Source of the DNA: a virus
Length of the DNA stretch: 64,000 nucleotides
Reading direction: 5' to 3' (one strand)
Virus record (IMG/VR): IMGVR_UViG_3300047323_000673
Location: 116,808 to 180,807 of that record
The notes under the pieces were generated by a model, which saw only the letters and a program-made list of their open reading frames with translations, was not told the origin of the DNA and did not search any database. Below are positions 18,321 to 27,031 of this stretch, piece by piece. Positions within the stretch are counted from its first letter, which is position 1. Each line of letters begins with the position of its first letter. A program made the position numbers and the translations under genes.

Positions 18321-18956
18321 ATGACCCACCTTACTGACAATACTTATCAGCGTCTTTTCATTTCTATGCGTTATTGGTTGATTGGCATCTCCAAAAATGA
18401 CAAACAATTTGAGCCAGCATTGGAAGCTCTCGAATATGCTAAAAATATTCACATTGGTTTTCGTAAAGATGGTAAAACACCAGAATTTCAACATCAAATC
18501 GAAATTTGTCATTATTTGAGAACTTTGGTCGATGGACTAATGTATCCTGGTGCTACTTTAGCTGCGGCCTTCCTTCATGATGTTCCTGAAGATTATGATA
18601 TTTCTTTTGAAGAATTAGAAAGGAAATTTGGTAAGCAAATTAGTGATGCAGTTTGGCTTTTGACCAAACAATATCGTGGTGAGAAAAAAGATATTGAAGT
18701 TTATTTTGATGAAATGGCACATTGCCCAATTGCTAGTGTAATTAAAGGTGCTGACCGAATTAATAATCATCAAACTATGCATCCAGTTTTCAAACCAGAA
18801 AAGCAGCAATCTTATATTTTAGAAACAGATAATCATATTATTCCGATGCTTAAAAAAGCTCGTCATATTCATGTTCGTCAAGAGCATATTTATGAAAATA
18901 TTAAATTTGTTTTGAAATCACAAATGGCAATGGTCAACCATCGCCTAAATGGTTAA
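18321..18956 (+). CDS. HD-domain hydrolase, MESH1/SpoT-like small alarmone hydrolase
   Basis: 211 aa with the strong RBS AGGAGGAAA. EYAKNIHIGFRKDGKTPEFQHQ matches the HxxxxRKxGxPxxxH opening of SpoT/MESH1 HD domains. AAAFLHDVPED supplies the HD-ED metal and catalytic residues, and IKGADRINN the second conserved aspartate motif. It has no synthetase, TGS or ACT domain, so if it acts on (p)ppGpp it would be a pure hydrolase. The substrate is inferred from motifs only. A role in lowering alarmone levels would suit a parasite replicon. Confidence 0.8.
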   Translation: MTHLTDNTYQRLFISMRYWLIGISKNDKQFEPALEALEYAKNIHIGFRKDGKTPEFQHQIEICHYLRTLVDGLMYPGATLAAAFLHDVPEDYDISFEELERKFGKQISDAVWLLTKQYRGEKKDIEVYFDEMAHCPIASVIKGADRINNHQTMHPVFKPEKQQSYILETDNHIIPMLKKARHIHVRQEHIYENIKFVLKSQMAMVNHRLNG

Positions 18957-18959
18957 AAA

Positions 18960-19775
18960 TTAAGCCCCATTGTGGGCTTTTTCCATTTTTTCATTAAGTA
19001 AATTAGCTAAGGATGCAATTGTTTTCAATGCTGGATTATTTGCATTGGCTAGAGCTTCTCCAACTTCTTTAATATCCAATTTAATAGGATATCTTGTTCC
19101 TCTATGTTCAATACCCTTTTTCATTAATTGAGTAAATGGTACTCCAATTTTTTTCAAGAAAATCATCATTTTTCTTTCACACATAAAAATTGAGCAATCC
19201 AACCCTTTGGACAAAACAAAACTTGCAGAAAATACACTAAAAAGAAGATAATTTCCATTAATTGCTCCTTGAATTTTAAATAATGATTTATTTCTATGAT
19301 CATTTAATATTAAAAGCCTAGAAATTTCAGCATATTTTAATCCATTTAATTGTTCTTTTATTTGAATATATTCTTCAGGATAAAGATGCTTAATAGCCTC
19401 CAAACAAGGCAAATCACCATTCTCAGGAGCGAAGATAAGTCTTACTCCAGCAATAGCAGGATCATCAAAAGGTGTAATATAAGTTGTAGCTCTATCAATT
19501 ATATCATCAAGTTTAGATTTTTTTACTTTTTTGGAAATAACACAACCAATAGAATCTTTATCATAAATATCAAATTCTTGTTGTTCTTTACTAACTTCTT
19601 CAAAACCGAATTCGTCACAATAAACTTTATGTCTCAAAGTAAAGCTCCGTTTAGCAGTGATTCGGCCTAATTGTTTAGATGTGTTAAAAAATTCAACGAC
19701 ATAATTACTCTTAAAATACCTAAGAGTAATATATGGTATCATTTTTTGATAAATTTCGTGGAAATATTTTTTCAT
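18960..19775 (-). CDS. LuxI/FeeM-like N-acyltransferase (GNAT fold)
   Basis: 271 aa. The N-terminal LRHKVYCDEFGFEE, the central AGVRLIF, EISRLLI and the late RKMMIFLKKIGVPFTQL follow the pattern of autoinducer synthases and the PEP-CTERM/exosortase-associated N-acyl amino acid synthase family, which transfer acyl chains from acyl-ACP/CoA to an amino compound. No exosortase or LuxR-like gene is in the window. It is divergent from the metallophosphoesterase gene, with a large inverted repeat between them. Product chemistry cannot be predicted. Confidence 0.65.
   Translation of the reverse strand: MKKYFHEIYQKMIPYITLRYFKSNYVVEFFNTSKQLGRITAKRSFTLRHKVYCDEFGFEEVSKEQQEFDIYDKDSIGCVISKKVKKSKLDDIIDRATTYITPFDDPAIAGVRLIFAPENGDLPCLEAIKHLYPEEYIQIKEQLNGLKYAEISRLLILNDHRNKSLFKIQGAINGNYLLFSVFSASFVLSKGLDCSIFMCERKMMIFLKKIGVPFTQLMKKGIEHRGTRYPIKLDIKEVGEALANANNPALKTIASLANLLNEKMEKAHNGA
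18962..18982. terminator. Terminator of HD hydrolase gene
   Basis: The stem AAGCCC/GGGCTT is followed by T5. It overlaps the end of the convergent gene at 18960. Confidence 0.7.
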
Positions 19776-19852
19776 GACATTTTATTCTTATTTTAGTTTT
19801 TTTAATTTTGAAAATGACACATTGAATATAGACGATATAATGGTTTTTTAAA

Positions 19853-19910
19853 AAATCAAGTGTCGAAAAATTTTACACTTGATTTAAATTATTGTGCATT
19901 ATATAATGCA
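19853..19910. promoter_or_regulatory. Divergent promoter with large inverted repeat
   Basis: A perfect 11-bp inverted repeat AAATCAAGTGT-N11-ACACTTGATTT (19853-19885) overlaps the plus-strand -35 TTGATT (19879-19884), followed by a 17-bp spacer and TATAAT (19902-19907). The -10 box lies inside a second palindrome, TGCATTATATAATGCA (19895-19910). Both look like regulator sites for one or both divergent genes. Confidence 0.7.
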
Positions 19911-19935
19911 TAATAATTTTACTGAAAGTTAAAAA

Positions 19936-20697
19936 ATGCGTTTACATGTCCTATCAGATCTGCATATTGAATTCTCTAATTATCTTATTCCTATTCAGGA
20001 AGCTGATGTATTAGTTTTAGCTGGTGATATAGGTAATGGTTTGACAGGTATTCTTTATGCTGCTCAATATAAGAAATATTACAAGCATGTTATATATGTA
20101 GCGGGGAATCATGAGTTTTATGGTCATCATTTGTCTAAAATGAGTATTGAATTAGCTAAATTTGCCGAACAATATGGAATAATTTTTTTAGATAATAGTA
20201 ATATTGAAATTGATGGAATTTCTTTTATTGGTGCTACTCTATGGACTGATTTTAAGCTTTATGGTGAAAAACCTGAGCATATTGCATATTATATGAATAA
20301 AGGGGCTGCATCTTTAAACGATTTCTCACAAATTAGATATGGAACATTTTGGTTCAATCCTGTAGATTGTGCAAAAATGAGCCTGAATTCACAAGATTAT
20401 ATTAATAATGCTTTAACTAATAATATTGGTAAAAAAAATGTAGTAGTAACTCATCATTGTCCAAGTTCAAAGAGTATTAGTCAAAAGTATTTAGGTAATC
20501 ATATTAATCCATGTTTTGCTAATAATCTTGATTCTTTGGTTAAAAAGGCTGATATTTGGATTCATGGACATACTCATGACTCTTTTGATTACCCATTAGG
20601 AAAGTGTAGGGTAATTTGTAATCCTAGAGGATATTCTAAGTATCAAGAAAAACAGGAAAATGTTAATTTTAATCCTAGTTTAGTAGTAGAAATTTAA
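19936..20697 (+). CDS. Calcineurin-like metallophosphoesterase
   Basis: 253 aa. Metal-binding motifs are in order: LSDLHIEF (DxH), LAGDIGNG (GDxxD-like), VAGNHEFYG (GNHE), VVTHHCPSS (H) and IHGHTHDSF (GHxH). A cytosolic phosphoesterase of unknown substrate; similar proteins occur in bacteria and large phages. Its promoter is described at 19853-19910. Confidence 0.9.
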   Translation: MRLHVLSDLHIEFSNYLIPIQEADVLVLAGDIGNGLTGILYAAQYKKYYKHVIYVAGNHEFYGHHLSKMSIELAKFAEQYGIIFLDNSNIEIDGISFIGATLWTDFKLYGEKPEHIAYYMNKGAASLNDFSQIRYGTFWFNPVDCAKMSLNSQDYINNALTNNIGKKNVVVTHHCPSSKSISQKYLGNHINPCFANNLDSLVKKADIWIHGHTHDSFDYPLGKCRVICNPRGYSKYQEKQENVNFNPSLVVEI

Positions 20698-20711
20698 TAT
20701 TGTTTTTACTT

Positions 20712-20769
20712 AAATGAAGCTTATTAGTTTTTGATTACTTCTAGCATAATCAATACTTAAGCTTCATTT
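20712..20769. terminator. Long inverted repeat between convergent genes
   Basis: Perfect 12-bp arms AAATGAAGCTTA (20712-20723) and TAAGCTTCATTT (20758-20769) enclose a 34-base loop. It is a probable terminator for the convergent genes, though the stem is AT-rich. Confidence 0.5.
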
Positions 20770-21262
20770 TATTATTAAGTGGCATAGTATCTAAATTAAT
20801 TATTTTTTTTTCTTTAGATATTGGATGCTTAATAAATAATTTGGGATTATTTAAAATAATTTTTTGACCGCAGTATTTATTCTCCCAATCTTTCAAGCTT
20901 GCAGGTATTTCTTTTAATTTTTTCTTAATAGATACATGCATGATTCTTTCTTTATAATCTTCCACAATAGAAAAATGTTTTAAAATATTTTTATTAGTAA
21001 TTATTAAATTCGGATTATCTATCAATAAAGTTATATGATTATTTAGAATTTCTATTTTGGTAATAATTGCTTCCTCTTCTTTAGGTATATTAAATGAATT
21101 TAATTTATCTAAATGTTTATCAGAAAAATCTTCCTTTGAATAAGCTAAAGTGCAATGTAATTCATCTTTAGTATAGAAACCTTCTTCTTCAATATAATCA
21201 GGGATTAATGCATCGTATGAAAAATAATATGGCATATATTTTAAATGTATTTGTATTGTCAT
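20750..21262 (-). CDS. 2H phosphoesterase, possible Acb1-like anti-CBASS protein
   Basis: 170 aa. Two H-x-[TS] motifs, LHCTLAYS (H36, T38) and MHVSIKK (H109, S111), are spaced about 73 residues apart, as in the 2H phosphoesterase (2'-5' RNA ligase-like) superfamily. Size and the HCTLxYS form resemble the phage Acb1 family, which cleaves cyclic oligonucleotide signals of CBASS defence. Other 2H members process RNA 2'-3' ends, so the substrate is open. The end is lysine-rich (NNKMKLKY) but does not fit the shared tail exactly. Confidence 0.7.
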   Translation of the reverse strand: MTIQIHLKYMPYYFSYDALIPDYIEEEGFYTKDELHCTLAYSKEDFSDKHLDKLNSFNIPKEEEAIITKIEILNNHITLLIDNPNLIITNKNILKHFSIVEDYKERIMHVSIKKKLKEIPASLKDWENKYCGQKIILNNPKLFIKHPISKEKKIINLDTMPLNNKMKLKY

Positions 21263-21371
21263 ATTATATTTAAAAAATAAACATTAACAAGTATATTAAA
21301 ATATCTTTTATTTAATTGATTATTTCATAAAAAGCATTAAGATATATATACATATCATAATAATAATACAA

Positions 21372-21722
21372 ATGGACAATATTAAAAAAATTAATGAAGT
21401 TGAAAATTATGAAATTATTGGAAAAACTAGGGATATATTAATTACTTATTCATTACATGATTGTACTGAATTGTCAGATATTGAAAATGGTTCAATTATT
21501 ATTAAAGAAAAAAATTTAGATAATTATGACTTGATTGTGACTACAGAATTAGGGGATTACCTAGTAATATTTAAGAATTTAAATGAAAAAACAGCAGAAT
21601 CTTTAATTAGAAAAACAATTGTTTTTGCTGGAATTTCAGAAAAAACTAATGATATTGAAGAAGCACTTTTAGTCTCTAAAATTACCATAGAAAACAAAAC
21701 AAAGAAAACGATGGAGTTATAA
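21372..21722 (+). CDS. Hypothetical protein
   Basis: 116 aa, acidic, unrecognised, with predicted beta-rich and helical parts and no signal. The ATG has no evident Shine-Dalgarno (upstream is AT repeats ending AATACAA). It is followed 3 bp later by the lysozyme-like gene, so the two form an operon. Confidence 0.65.
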   Translation: MDNIKKINEVENYEIIGKTRDILITYSLHDCTELSDIENGSIIIKEKNLDNYDLIVTTELGDYLVIFKNLNEKTAESLIRKTIVFAGISEKTNDIEEALLVSKITIENKTKKTMEL

Positions 21723-21725
21723 ATA

Positions 21726-22922
21726 ATGAATGCTAAACAAAAATTATTAGATCATGTTAAAAAGATTATCAAAGAAACAGATGATAAGGACATTCAGTAT
21801 ATTGGCTCTAAACCTTGGTATCAAAGACCTTTGAATAAATTTAAGCTAGGTTTAGCTATTGGGGTAGCTACAGGATTAGTTTCTGGCTTATCTTCTTTTG
21901 CTTTACTTGAAAAAAATATGTCAGATCATTTGAAAATGGGATCACAATTAGCCTCAGGAAAAGTGCAGTCTGAAGTTTCAGTAGAAAATTTAACTCTTCA
22001 ACCAAAAAAGAAAAATGCTTTTGCTCAAGCACTTGAAAGTTTTAGAAAAGAATATCCTAATTTAGATTTTACAAATATTAAAAATGCAAGAGAAGTTTCT
22101 AAGCAATTTTTAGGAAAGAATAATTTTATTGCTTTAGCAGCAGAGATGGAAGGTTTTCGTGGTGATTTACATAAAGATCCAGCAACAGGATTAAATATCG
22201 GTTTTGGTTATAATATAAGTAAAAGAGCAGAATTATCTCCTGAGGAAGTAATAGCAGATTTAACTGCTATAGGAATTAGCACTCGTAAAATTGATAGAAT
22301 TATTGAGATATCTAAGAAAAAACAAAGTAATTTAAGCAAAGAAATTAAAAAATTTAATGAAGAATTTAATTTGCCAGATAATCAGCTTATAACATTAGAA
22401 CAAGGTGTAGCTTTATTAAAAAGAACCGAAGCAGAATATAAAAACCAGGCCAAAGTAACTTTTAGCTCTTCTTTTGATAAAATGGGTTCTCATCAGCAGC
22501 AAGTATTAACTTATGCTGCTTACAAAGCAGGATATGATGCATTAACTAAATATAAAAGAGCAATTAAAAAGGCCGATAAAATTTATGCTAATAATAAAGA
22601 ACCAGGAACCAAACAATTAAAATCTATCGCTCAAGAGCTTACTTTTTACTATTCTAAAGATGGTAAAGAAATGGTTTTGGATGAAAGAGCCACTCTTATT
22701 GCTCATACATTTATTAGTCAAGACTATTTAGGTTTACAAATAGGTAAAAAAGATTTACTAAAACAGTCACCACAAAAATTATATCAACAACAAATAGACT
22801 TCTCTCATCTAGATACAACATTAGATAAGACTAAACATGCAAAACCAGATATTAGAAATGTTTTGGAAAAATACAGAAAACATGATGCTGAACATAAGCA
22901 TAAAAGTAAACATAGCTTATAA
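21726..22922 (+). CDS. Membrane-anchored T4-lysozyme-like muramidase
   Basis: 398 aa. One membrane helix at about 39-61 (FKLGLAIGVATGLVSGLSSFALL), then a soluble lysozyme-like domain. AAEMEGFRGDLHKDPATGLNIGFGYNI matches the E...D...(T) catalytic region of phage T4 lysozyme and pesticin-type muramidases. Glu and Asp are kept, and Asn stands where T4 has Thr26. The C-terminus is K/H-rich (KHDAEHKHKSKH). It could be a virion or envelope-acting peptidoglycan hydrolase. No holin or spanin was seen nearby. Confidence 0.7.
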   Translation: MNAKQKLLDHVKKIIKETDDKDIQYIGSKPWYQRPLNKFKLGLAIGVATGLVSGLSSFALLEKNMSDHLKMGSQLASGKVQSEVSVENLTLQPKKKNAFAQALESFRKEYPNLDFTNIKNAREVSKQFLGKNNFIALAAEMEGFRGDLHKDPATGLNIGFGYNISKRAELSPEEVIADLTAIGISTRKIDRIIEISKKKQSNLSKEIKKFNEEFNLPDNQLITLEQGVALLKRTEAEYKNQAKVTFSSSFDKMGSHQQQVLTYAAYKAGYDALTKYKRAIKKADKIYANNKEPGTKQLKSIAQELTFYYSKDGKEMVLDERATLIAHTFISQDYLGLQIGKKDLLKQSPQKLYQQQIDFSHLDTTLDKTKHAKPDIRNVLEKYRKHDAEHKHKSKHSL

Positions 22923-23759
22923 TTAAGCTACTAGTTCTACAAAGTTAGGCTTTGACATCTGATCTGCAAGTTTGTTTTCTTTTCTAGAAATCCAAGCTAT
23001 TTTATATGAATCAAAATCCTGAAGCATTTCATATATTTCATCAACAAGTTTTTTAAATTTGTTATTGATATTATTTTTTCTTGTTTGAAATGAGATTAAT
23101 GCATCAACAGAAGCAATAGAATCAGTAAATACCTCAAGTGAAGGTAAATTCATTTCTTTTGCAATAAGAACAGCTTGTTTAATAGCTTTAAGTTCAGCCA
23201 CATTATTATCTTGATTAGACTCCTTAAAACGAAAACTAACAATGATATTTTTGTCAGAAATTCCGTACCCTGCCATATAAGAATCTTCTTTAACCGCAGC
23301 ATCAGTAAAGAAAGAAATTGGTGGTTTATTAAAATTTTCTGTTTGGACTATTGAATCATTGCTGCCAACATGTTGGGTAGCATTAAAAATCTCTCCAAGA
23401 TTAACGACTAAATCTGTTTCATACTCAATACGATAAAAGGGACTAAGCAAATAAACTAATTTATGTCCTGAATTGGTTTGTTTTTTGCTTTCTTCTAACA
23501 TAATAGAAATAAATTTAGCAGGTTTGTGTGATGCATATTTAAATTTATGCTTGAAGCTTTCTCCATAAATACATTGAACTTTGGTATTTGCTTTAGGAGG
23601 AAACCCTTTAAGTTTTAATTCTTGAATGCCAGCTTTAAGTGCAGCAGTGAATCCTGCTACTAAAGCATCAGCGATAAAAGGAAAGACCTCTTTAAATAGA
23701 GAATTGCCATTCTGAATCAATTCAATTTCATGTTGTTCATTGTATTGCAGGATATTCAT
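22923..23759 (-). CDS. RNase H-like domain protein
   Basis: 278 aa. The C-terminal half is an RNase H fold with the acidic set SFFTDAAV, NNVAELKAI, LEVFTDSIA and KLADQMS. The first 130 residues are unrecognised; they contain ALVAGFTAALKAGIQELKLKG and a beta-rich part. Substrate is probably RNA/DNA hybrid or RNA. It faces the lysozyme gene (convergent, one base apart). Confidence 0.75.
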   Translation of the reverse strand: MNILQYNEQHEIELIQNGNSLFKEVFPFIADALVAGFTAALKAGIQELKLKGFPPKANTKVQCIYGESFKHKFKYASHKPAKFISIMLEESKKQTNSGHKLVYLLSPFYRIEYETDLVVNLGEIFNATQHVGSNDSIVQTENFNKPPISFFTDAAVKEDSYMAGYGISDKNIIVSFRFKESNQDNNVAELKAIKQAVLIAKEMNLPSLEVFTDSIASVDALISFQTRKNNINNKFKKLVDEIYEMLQDFDSYKIAWISRKENKLADQMSKPNFVELVA

Positions 23760-23773
23760 AACTGTTATTTTAA

Positions 23774-24415
23774 TTAGGAGTTAATTTCTAGTTCAAATAG
23801 ATTAGTTTTACCAAATTTTTCTTTAAGGAAGTTACCATTCGCACGAAGTGCAGTAACATCATCTTCATACATTCCATAAGCAATTTCTTTAACTTTTTGA
23901 TCAAGAACAGTAAGCTGTTCAATCAACATTTGTTTTGCTGTTTTGCCATTTGATGATTTAATTTCATTAGCATATTTAGATGGAAGCTTTGAATATTGAT
24001 TAATGATATTAGGCAAATATGAATCAAAAATAGATGTAAAGTTAATAATATCTTCGTTAAAAGATGTATTTTTATTAGCTTCCTGAACAAAAGTAATTAA
24101 TTCAGTTGCATTTTGTGAGATACTATGAAGAATTTCTTTTGCTTCTTGTGGAACTTTTTCTGAAGCCATAACAGTATTTTTCATTTTATTAATAAATCCA
24201 ATATAGTCATTAAGGCTTTGTCCTTCATAATGATAAAACTTAATTTTTTTATCAGCAGGGCCAGCTACATAACCAAAAATATAAGCCATTACAGCAATTG
24301 GTAGCCAAAAGCTTTTCATAATACCAATAAGTGCTAAAACAAGAACAATAGAAGTCAAAGCACAACCCAAGATATTTTTGTTAGAGAAAAGGAATTTTTG
24401 AATTTTGAAGTTCAT
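23774..24415 (-). CDS. XpaC-like membrane protein
   Basis: 213 aa from the ATG at 24413-24415, which has GAGAG upstream; an ATG 15 bp earlier lacks an RBS. Two N-terminal membrane helices (about 15-55) precede a helical domain. The line FDSYLPNIINQYSKLPSKY, then LDQKVKEIAYGMYEDDVTAL, matches the YLPTTLKLLEKY...L...D pattern of XpaC (5-bromo-4-chloroindolyl phosphate hydrolysis) family proteins, which are often encoded with TelA and VWA proteins. TelA is not in this window. Confidence 0.65.
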   Translation of the reverse strand: MNFKIQKFLFSNKNILGCALTSIVLVLALIGIMKSFWLPIAVMAYIFGYVAGPADKKIKFYHYEGQSLNDYIGFINKMKNTVMASEKVPQEAKEILHSISQNATELITFVQEANKNTSFNEDIINFTSIFDSYLPNIINQYSKLPSKYANEIKSSNGKTAKQMLIEQLTVLDQKVKEIAYGMYEDDVTALRANGNFLKEKFGKTNLFELEINS

Positions 24416-24486
24416 TGTGTTTACTCTCATTTTATTTTGATGAATTATTATATCATAATTAAAATAATTTGTAGTAATTAAAATAA

Positions 24487-24514
24487 AAAAAGCCCTGATT
24501 TCTCAAGGCTTTTT
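24487..24514 (-). terminator. Terminator of solute-binding/VWA lipoprotein gene
   Basis: The stem AAAAAGCC/GGCTTTTT lies just beyond the stop at 24532. Confidence 0.75.
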
Positions 24515-24531
24515 ATCGTTATTAATACAGT

Positions 24532-26076
24532 TTATTGATAACTACGAATTTCACGGAAAGCACTTGAAAGGTTCTTTTTACCGTCAAAGACTTTACCACC
24601 TGAGATTTGTGTAATACCGTTTAATTGGTTAATATCTGCATCACCGAATGAGATAGCAAACACACGAATACCATGAGATTCAATCTTATTTTGCGTAAAC
24701 CACTGAGCAAACCCTTCCATATTAGCACCTTCATTACTCATTCCGTCAGTTAAAACAATTACACTGTAACGATATTTATCACCATTAACTTTTTTATCTT
24801 CTACTAGTTGATGGATTGCAGTAGCTACACCATCATACATAGCTGTTCCACCATCCATATGCAAATTCTGAATGAAAGAATCAAATTCTACCTTCTGTTT
24901 ATCATTAAATACATGAGATTCTGCTACTTGACTAGAGAAAGGAACAACAATAATCTCTTCACGATTACGAATAGTCGCAAATTTAGAGAGTGTTCCTTTT
25001 GCAAATCCATCAACCATTTGTTTCATTTGCATTTCTCGCTCACCGCCCATTGAACCACTAGTGTCTACAACAAAAGCAAATTTAGCAGGTTTCTTATATT
25101 CATTAAAATAAGCCATAAGAATTGAATCAGAAAGATTTGCATCAGGATTAAATGGCATTTCAACAAGTAGCTTGTCAGTATCAAATACTTTTTGAGATTG
25201 CATTACTTCTGCATTACCTGAACGGTATTTATACTCATTGACAAGCCGATTTTGAACTTCCTTACTCTTCATGAATTGAACAAATGCTTTATACTGCTCT
25301 GTTTTCTTATCATTTAGTAAGAGCATTGGATAATCCGAAGTAATAATACCTTCATTCGGATAAACAGCAACAAGTTTATTTGGGTTCTTTAGAATTGCTG
25401 ATTCATAGTTAACAATAAAATCAATATTTGATTCTTTATTAAAAGTATCCATCAACCAACTTGATGATTTAGCAGTAACCTTTTGCCCTTTAAAAAAATT
25501 CTGGACAACATCTTTATTAACATCAGCAATAGTAATGTTTTCACCTTTATTAGTGGTGGCATAAATAACACCCATTAGAGCCACATAACCCGAATTAGAT
25601 ACACTAGGGTCAGTCATTGCATAAGTCATATTTTTATTCTTAACCCAACCTGCAATGTCTTTCCAATCATAATTTTTAGACTCAGATAGTCCATTTTTAC
25701 TAAATGACTCGGAACGAACACCAACAATAACTGGCGAGAACATAATTTTCTCACTGAGCTTAATACGCTTTGAGCTTTCAGGGGTATCATAAAAATATTT
25801 TGCATTGCCAAACCATGCAACATCATATGCAGCACCGGATTTAACAGCGTCTACACCTTCAATGGTGCCAGTATATTTAACTTGAATTGGGAAGCCAAGT
25901 TTATTTGATGCCTCTTGAATCAAAGGCTTGATTATTTCGATTTCAGAACCAGCAACAATAGTCAATGCGTTACTGTCAGCATCAACATTTGCCTCAACTG
26001 AATCTTTTTTAGAACAACCAACCATAATTGCACCAGCAAAGATAGTGAAGGCAATATTACGAAGAACCTTATTCAT
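24532..26076 (-). CDS. Solute-binding protein fused to a VWA domain, lipoprotein
   Basis: 514 aa from the ATG at 26074-26076 with the RBS GGGAGAA; an upstream TTG is unlikely. A signal peptide ends in the lipobox IMVGC. Residues about 35-310 form a periplasmic binding-protein fold of the molybdate/iron type (LTIVAGSEIEIIKPLIQE...YDVAWFGNAKY). Residues about 335-510 form a von Willebrand A domain with the MIDAS motif FVVDTSGSMG, a threonine (GGTAMYDG) and VLTDGMS. It should sit on the envelope. Such fusions occur near XpaC-type genes, but the ligand is unknown. Confidence 0.85.
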   Translation of the reverse strand: MNKVLRNIAFTIFAGAIMVGCSKKDSVEANVDADSNALTIVAGSEIEIIKPLIQEASNKLGFPIQVKYTGTIEGVDAVKSGAAYDVAWFGNAKYFYDTPESSKRIKLSEKIMFSPVIVGVRSESFSKNGLSESKNYDWKDIAGWVKNKNMTYAMTDPSVSNSGYVALMGVIYATTNKGENITIADVNKDVVQNFFKGQKVTAKSSSWLMDTFNKESNIDFIVNYESAILKNPNKLVAVYPNEGIITSDYPMLLLNDKKTEQYKAFVQFMKSKEVQNRLVNEYKYRSGNAEVMQSQKVFDTDKLLVEMPFNPDANLSDSILMAYFNEYKKPAKFAFVVDTSGSMGGEREMQMKQMVDGFAKGTLSKFATIRNREEIIVVPFSSQVAESHVFNDKQKVEFDSFIQNLHMDGGTAMYDGVATAIHQLVEDKKVNGDKYRYSVIVLTDGMSNEGANMEGFAQWFTQNKIESHGIRVFAISFGDADINQLNGITQISGGKVFDGKKNLSSAFREIRSYQ

Positions 26077-26227
26077 GTTTTCTCCCAATTATTAATCATG
26101 CGGCTATTATATATCAAAAATTGGTATTTATAACACTTTTTTTAAAATAATTTTAAGAGTTTAATATCTTATGATTAAAATATCTATTTATGATATAATT
26201 ACTCATTAAATCTTTCAGGAGAAGGTA

Positions 26228-26917
26228 ATGGGTATTAGAATTCACAAACAAATTGGGTATTTCATTCCCTTAGAAAAATATGATAATTTTATTGTCAAAA
26301 ACTATGAGGAAGTCTTGGAAGATTTAGATGAAAATAGTGAGACTCATATCAATAATATGCTTGAAGGATATAAAAATTATATTCCTTATAATAAAGATGA
26401 TTATGAACAGCCTTTATTAAAATATCTTGCTAGAGAATATAATAAAGAAAAAGAAAAGTTTTCTGCTTACCACTTTGTATCGGAAGTTCATTTTGGAGAT
26501 GATGTAGTTGGTATTATTGTTAAAACACCTGAGTTACATAAACATACTCGTTATGATAATTTAATTGATTACTATGAAAATAATTTAAATGTAGAAAATA
26601 CTATCAAATATCTAAATCAACCTATTTATCCATCACAAGGATATATTTATACAGGGGGATTAGAAAAAGAGTTTCCTGACTTAAAAGTAGGGAAAATTTA
26701 TGAAATGTTTCATATTAAATGCATTTATTTAACAGAAGCATTGCAAGTGCCAGAAGAACAACGAGTTGAATTTGTTTGCAAAAGTGGTTATTTCCGCCCT
26801 AATATTGAAGGTGCTGCATTTGTAATTGCAAAAACTTTTGGAATTTTAGAAGAACATATTACTGAAAATGATTTTAATAAAATGATGGAACCAGTGATTA
26901 TTACCTCCTGGGGATAA
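26228..26917 (+). CDS. Hypothetical protein
   Basis: 229 aa, acidic, soluble, unrecognised. It starts MGIRIHKQIGYFIPLEKYDN with the strong RBS AGGAGAAGG. A phage-type conserved hypothetical is possible. A TATAAT-containing region lies about 30 bp upstream. Confidence 0.75.
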   Translation: MGIRIHKQIGYFIPLEKYDNFIVKNYEEVLEDLDENSETHINNMLEGYKNYIPYNKDDYEQPLLKYLAREYNKEKEKFSAYHFVSEVHFGDDVVGIIVKTPELHKHTRYDNLIDYYENNLNVENTIKYLNQPIYPSQGYIYTGGLEKEFPDLKVGKIYEMFHIKCIYLTEALQVPEEQRVEFVCKSGYFRPNIEGAAFVIAKTFGILEEHITENDFNKMMEPVIITSWG

Positions 26918-26930
26918 TATTTAGATTAAA

Positions 26931-26967
26931 CAAAAAAGCCTTATAGAGAGATCTGTAAGGCCTTTTT
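26931..26967 (+). terminator. Terminator of the 229-aa gene
   Basis: The hairpin AAAAAG-CCTTA.../TAAGG-CCTTTTT has one bulged base and a T-tract. Confidence 0.7.
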
Positions 26968-26993
26968 GTTGTGAACGATATTTTTAATAACAA

Positions 26994-27016
26994 AAAAGCC
27001 CCTAAATGGGGCTTTT
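26994..27016 (-). terminator. Terminator of second solute-binding protein gene
   Basis: The stem AAAAGCCCC/GGGGCTTTT lies just after the stop at 27032. Confidence 0.8.
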
Positions 27017-27031
27017 ATTATGATTCAAGCA

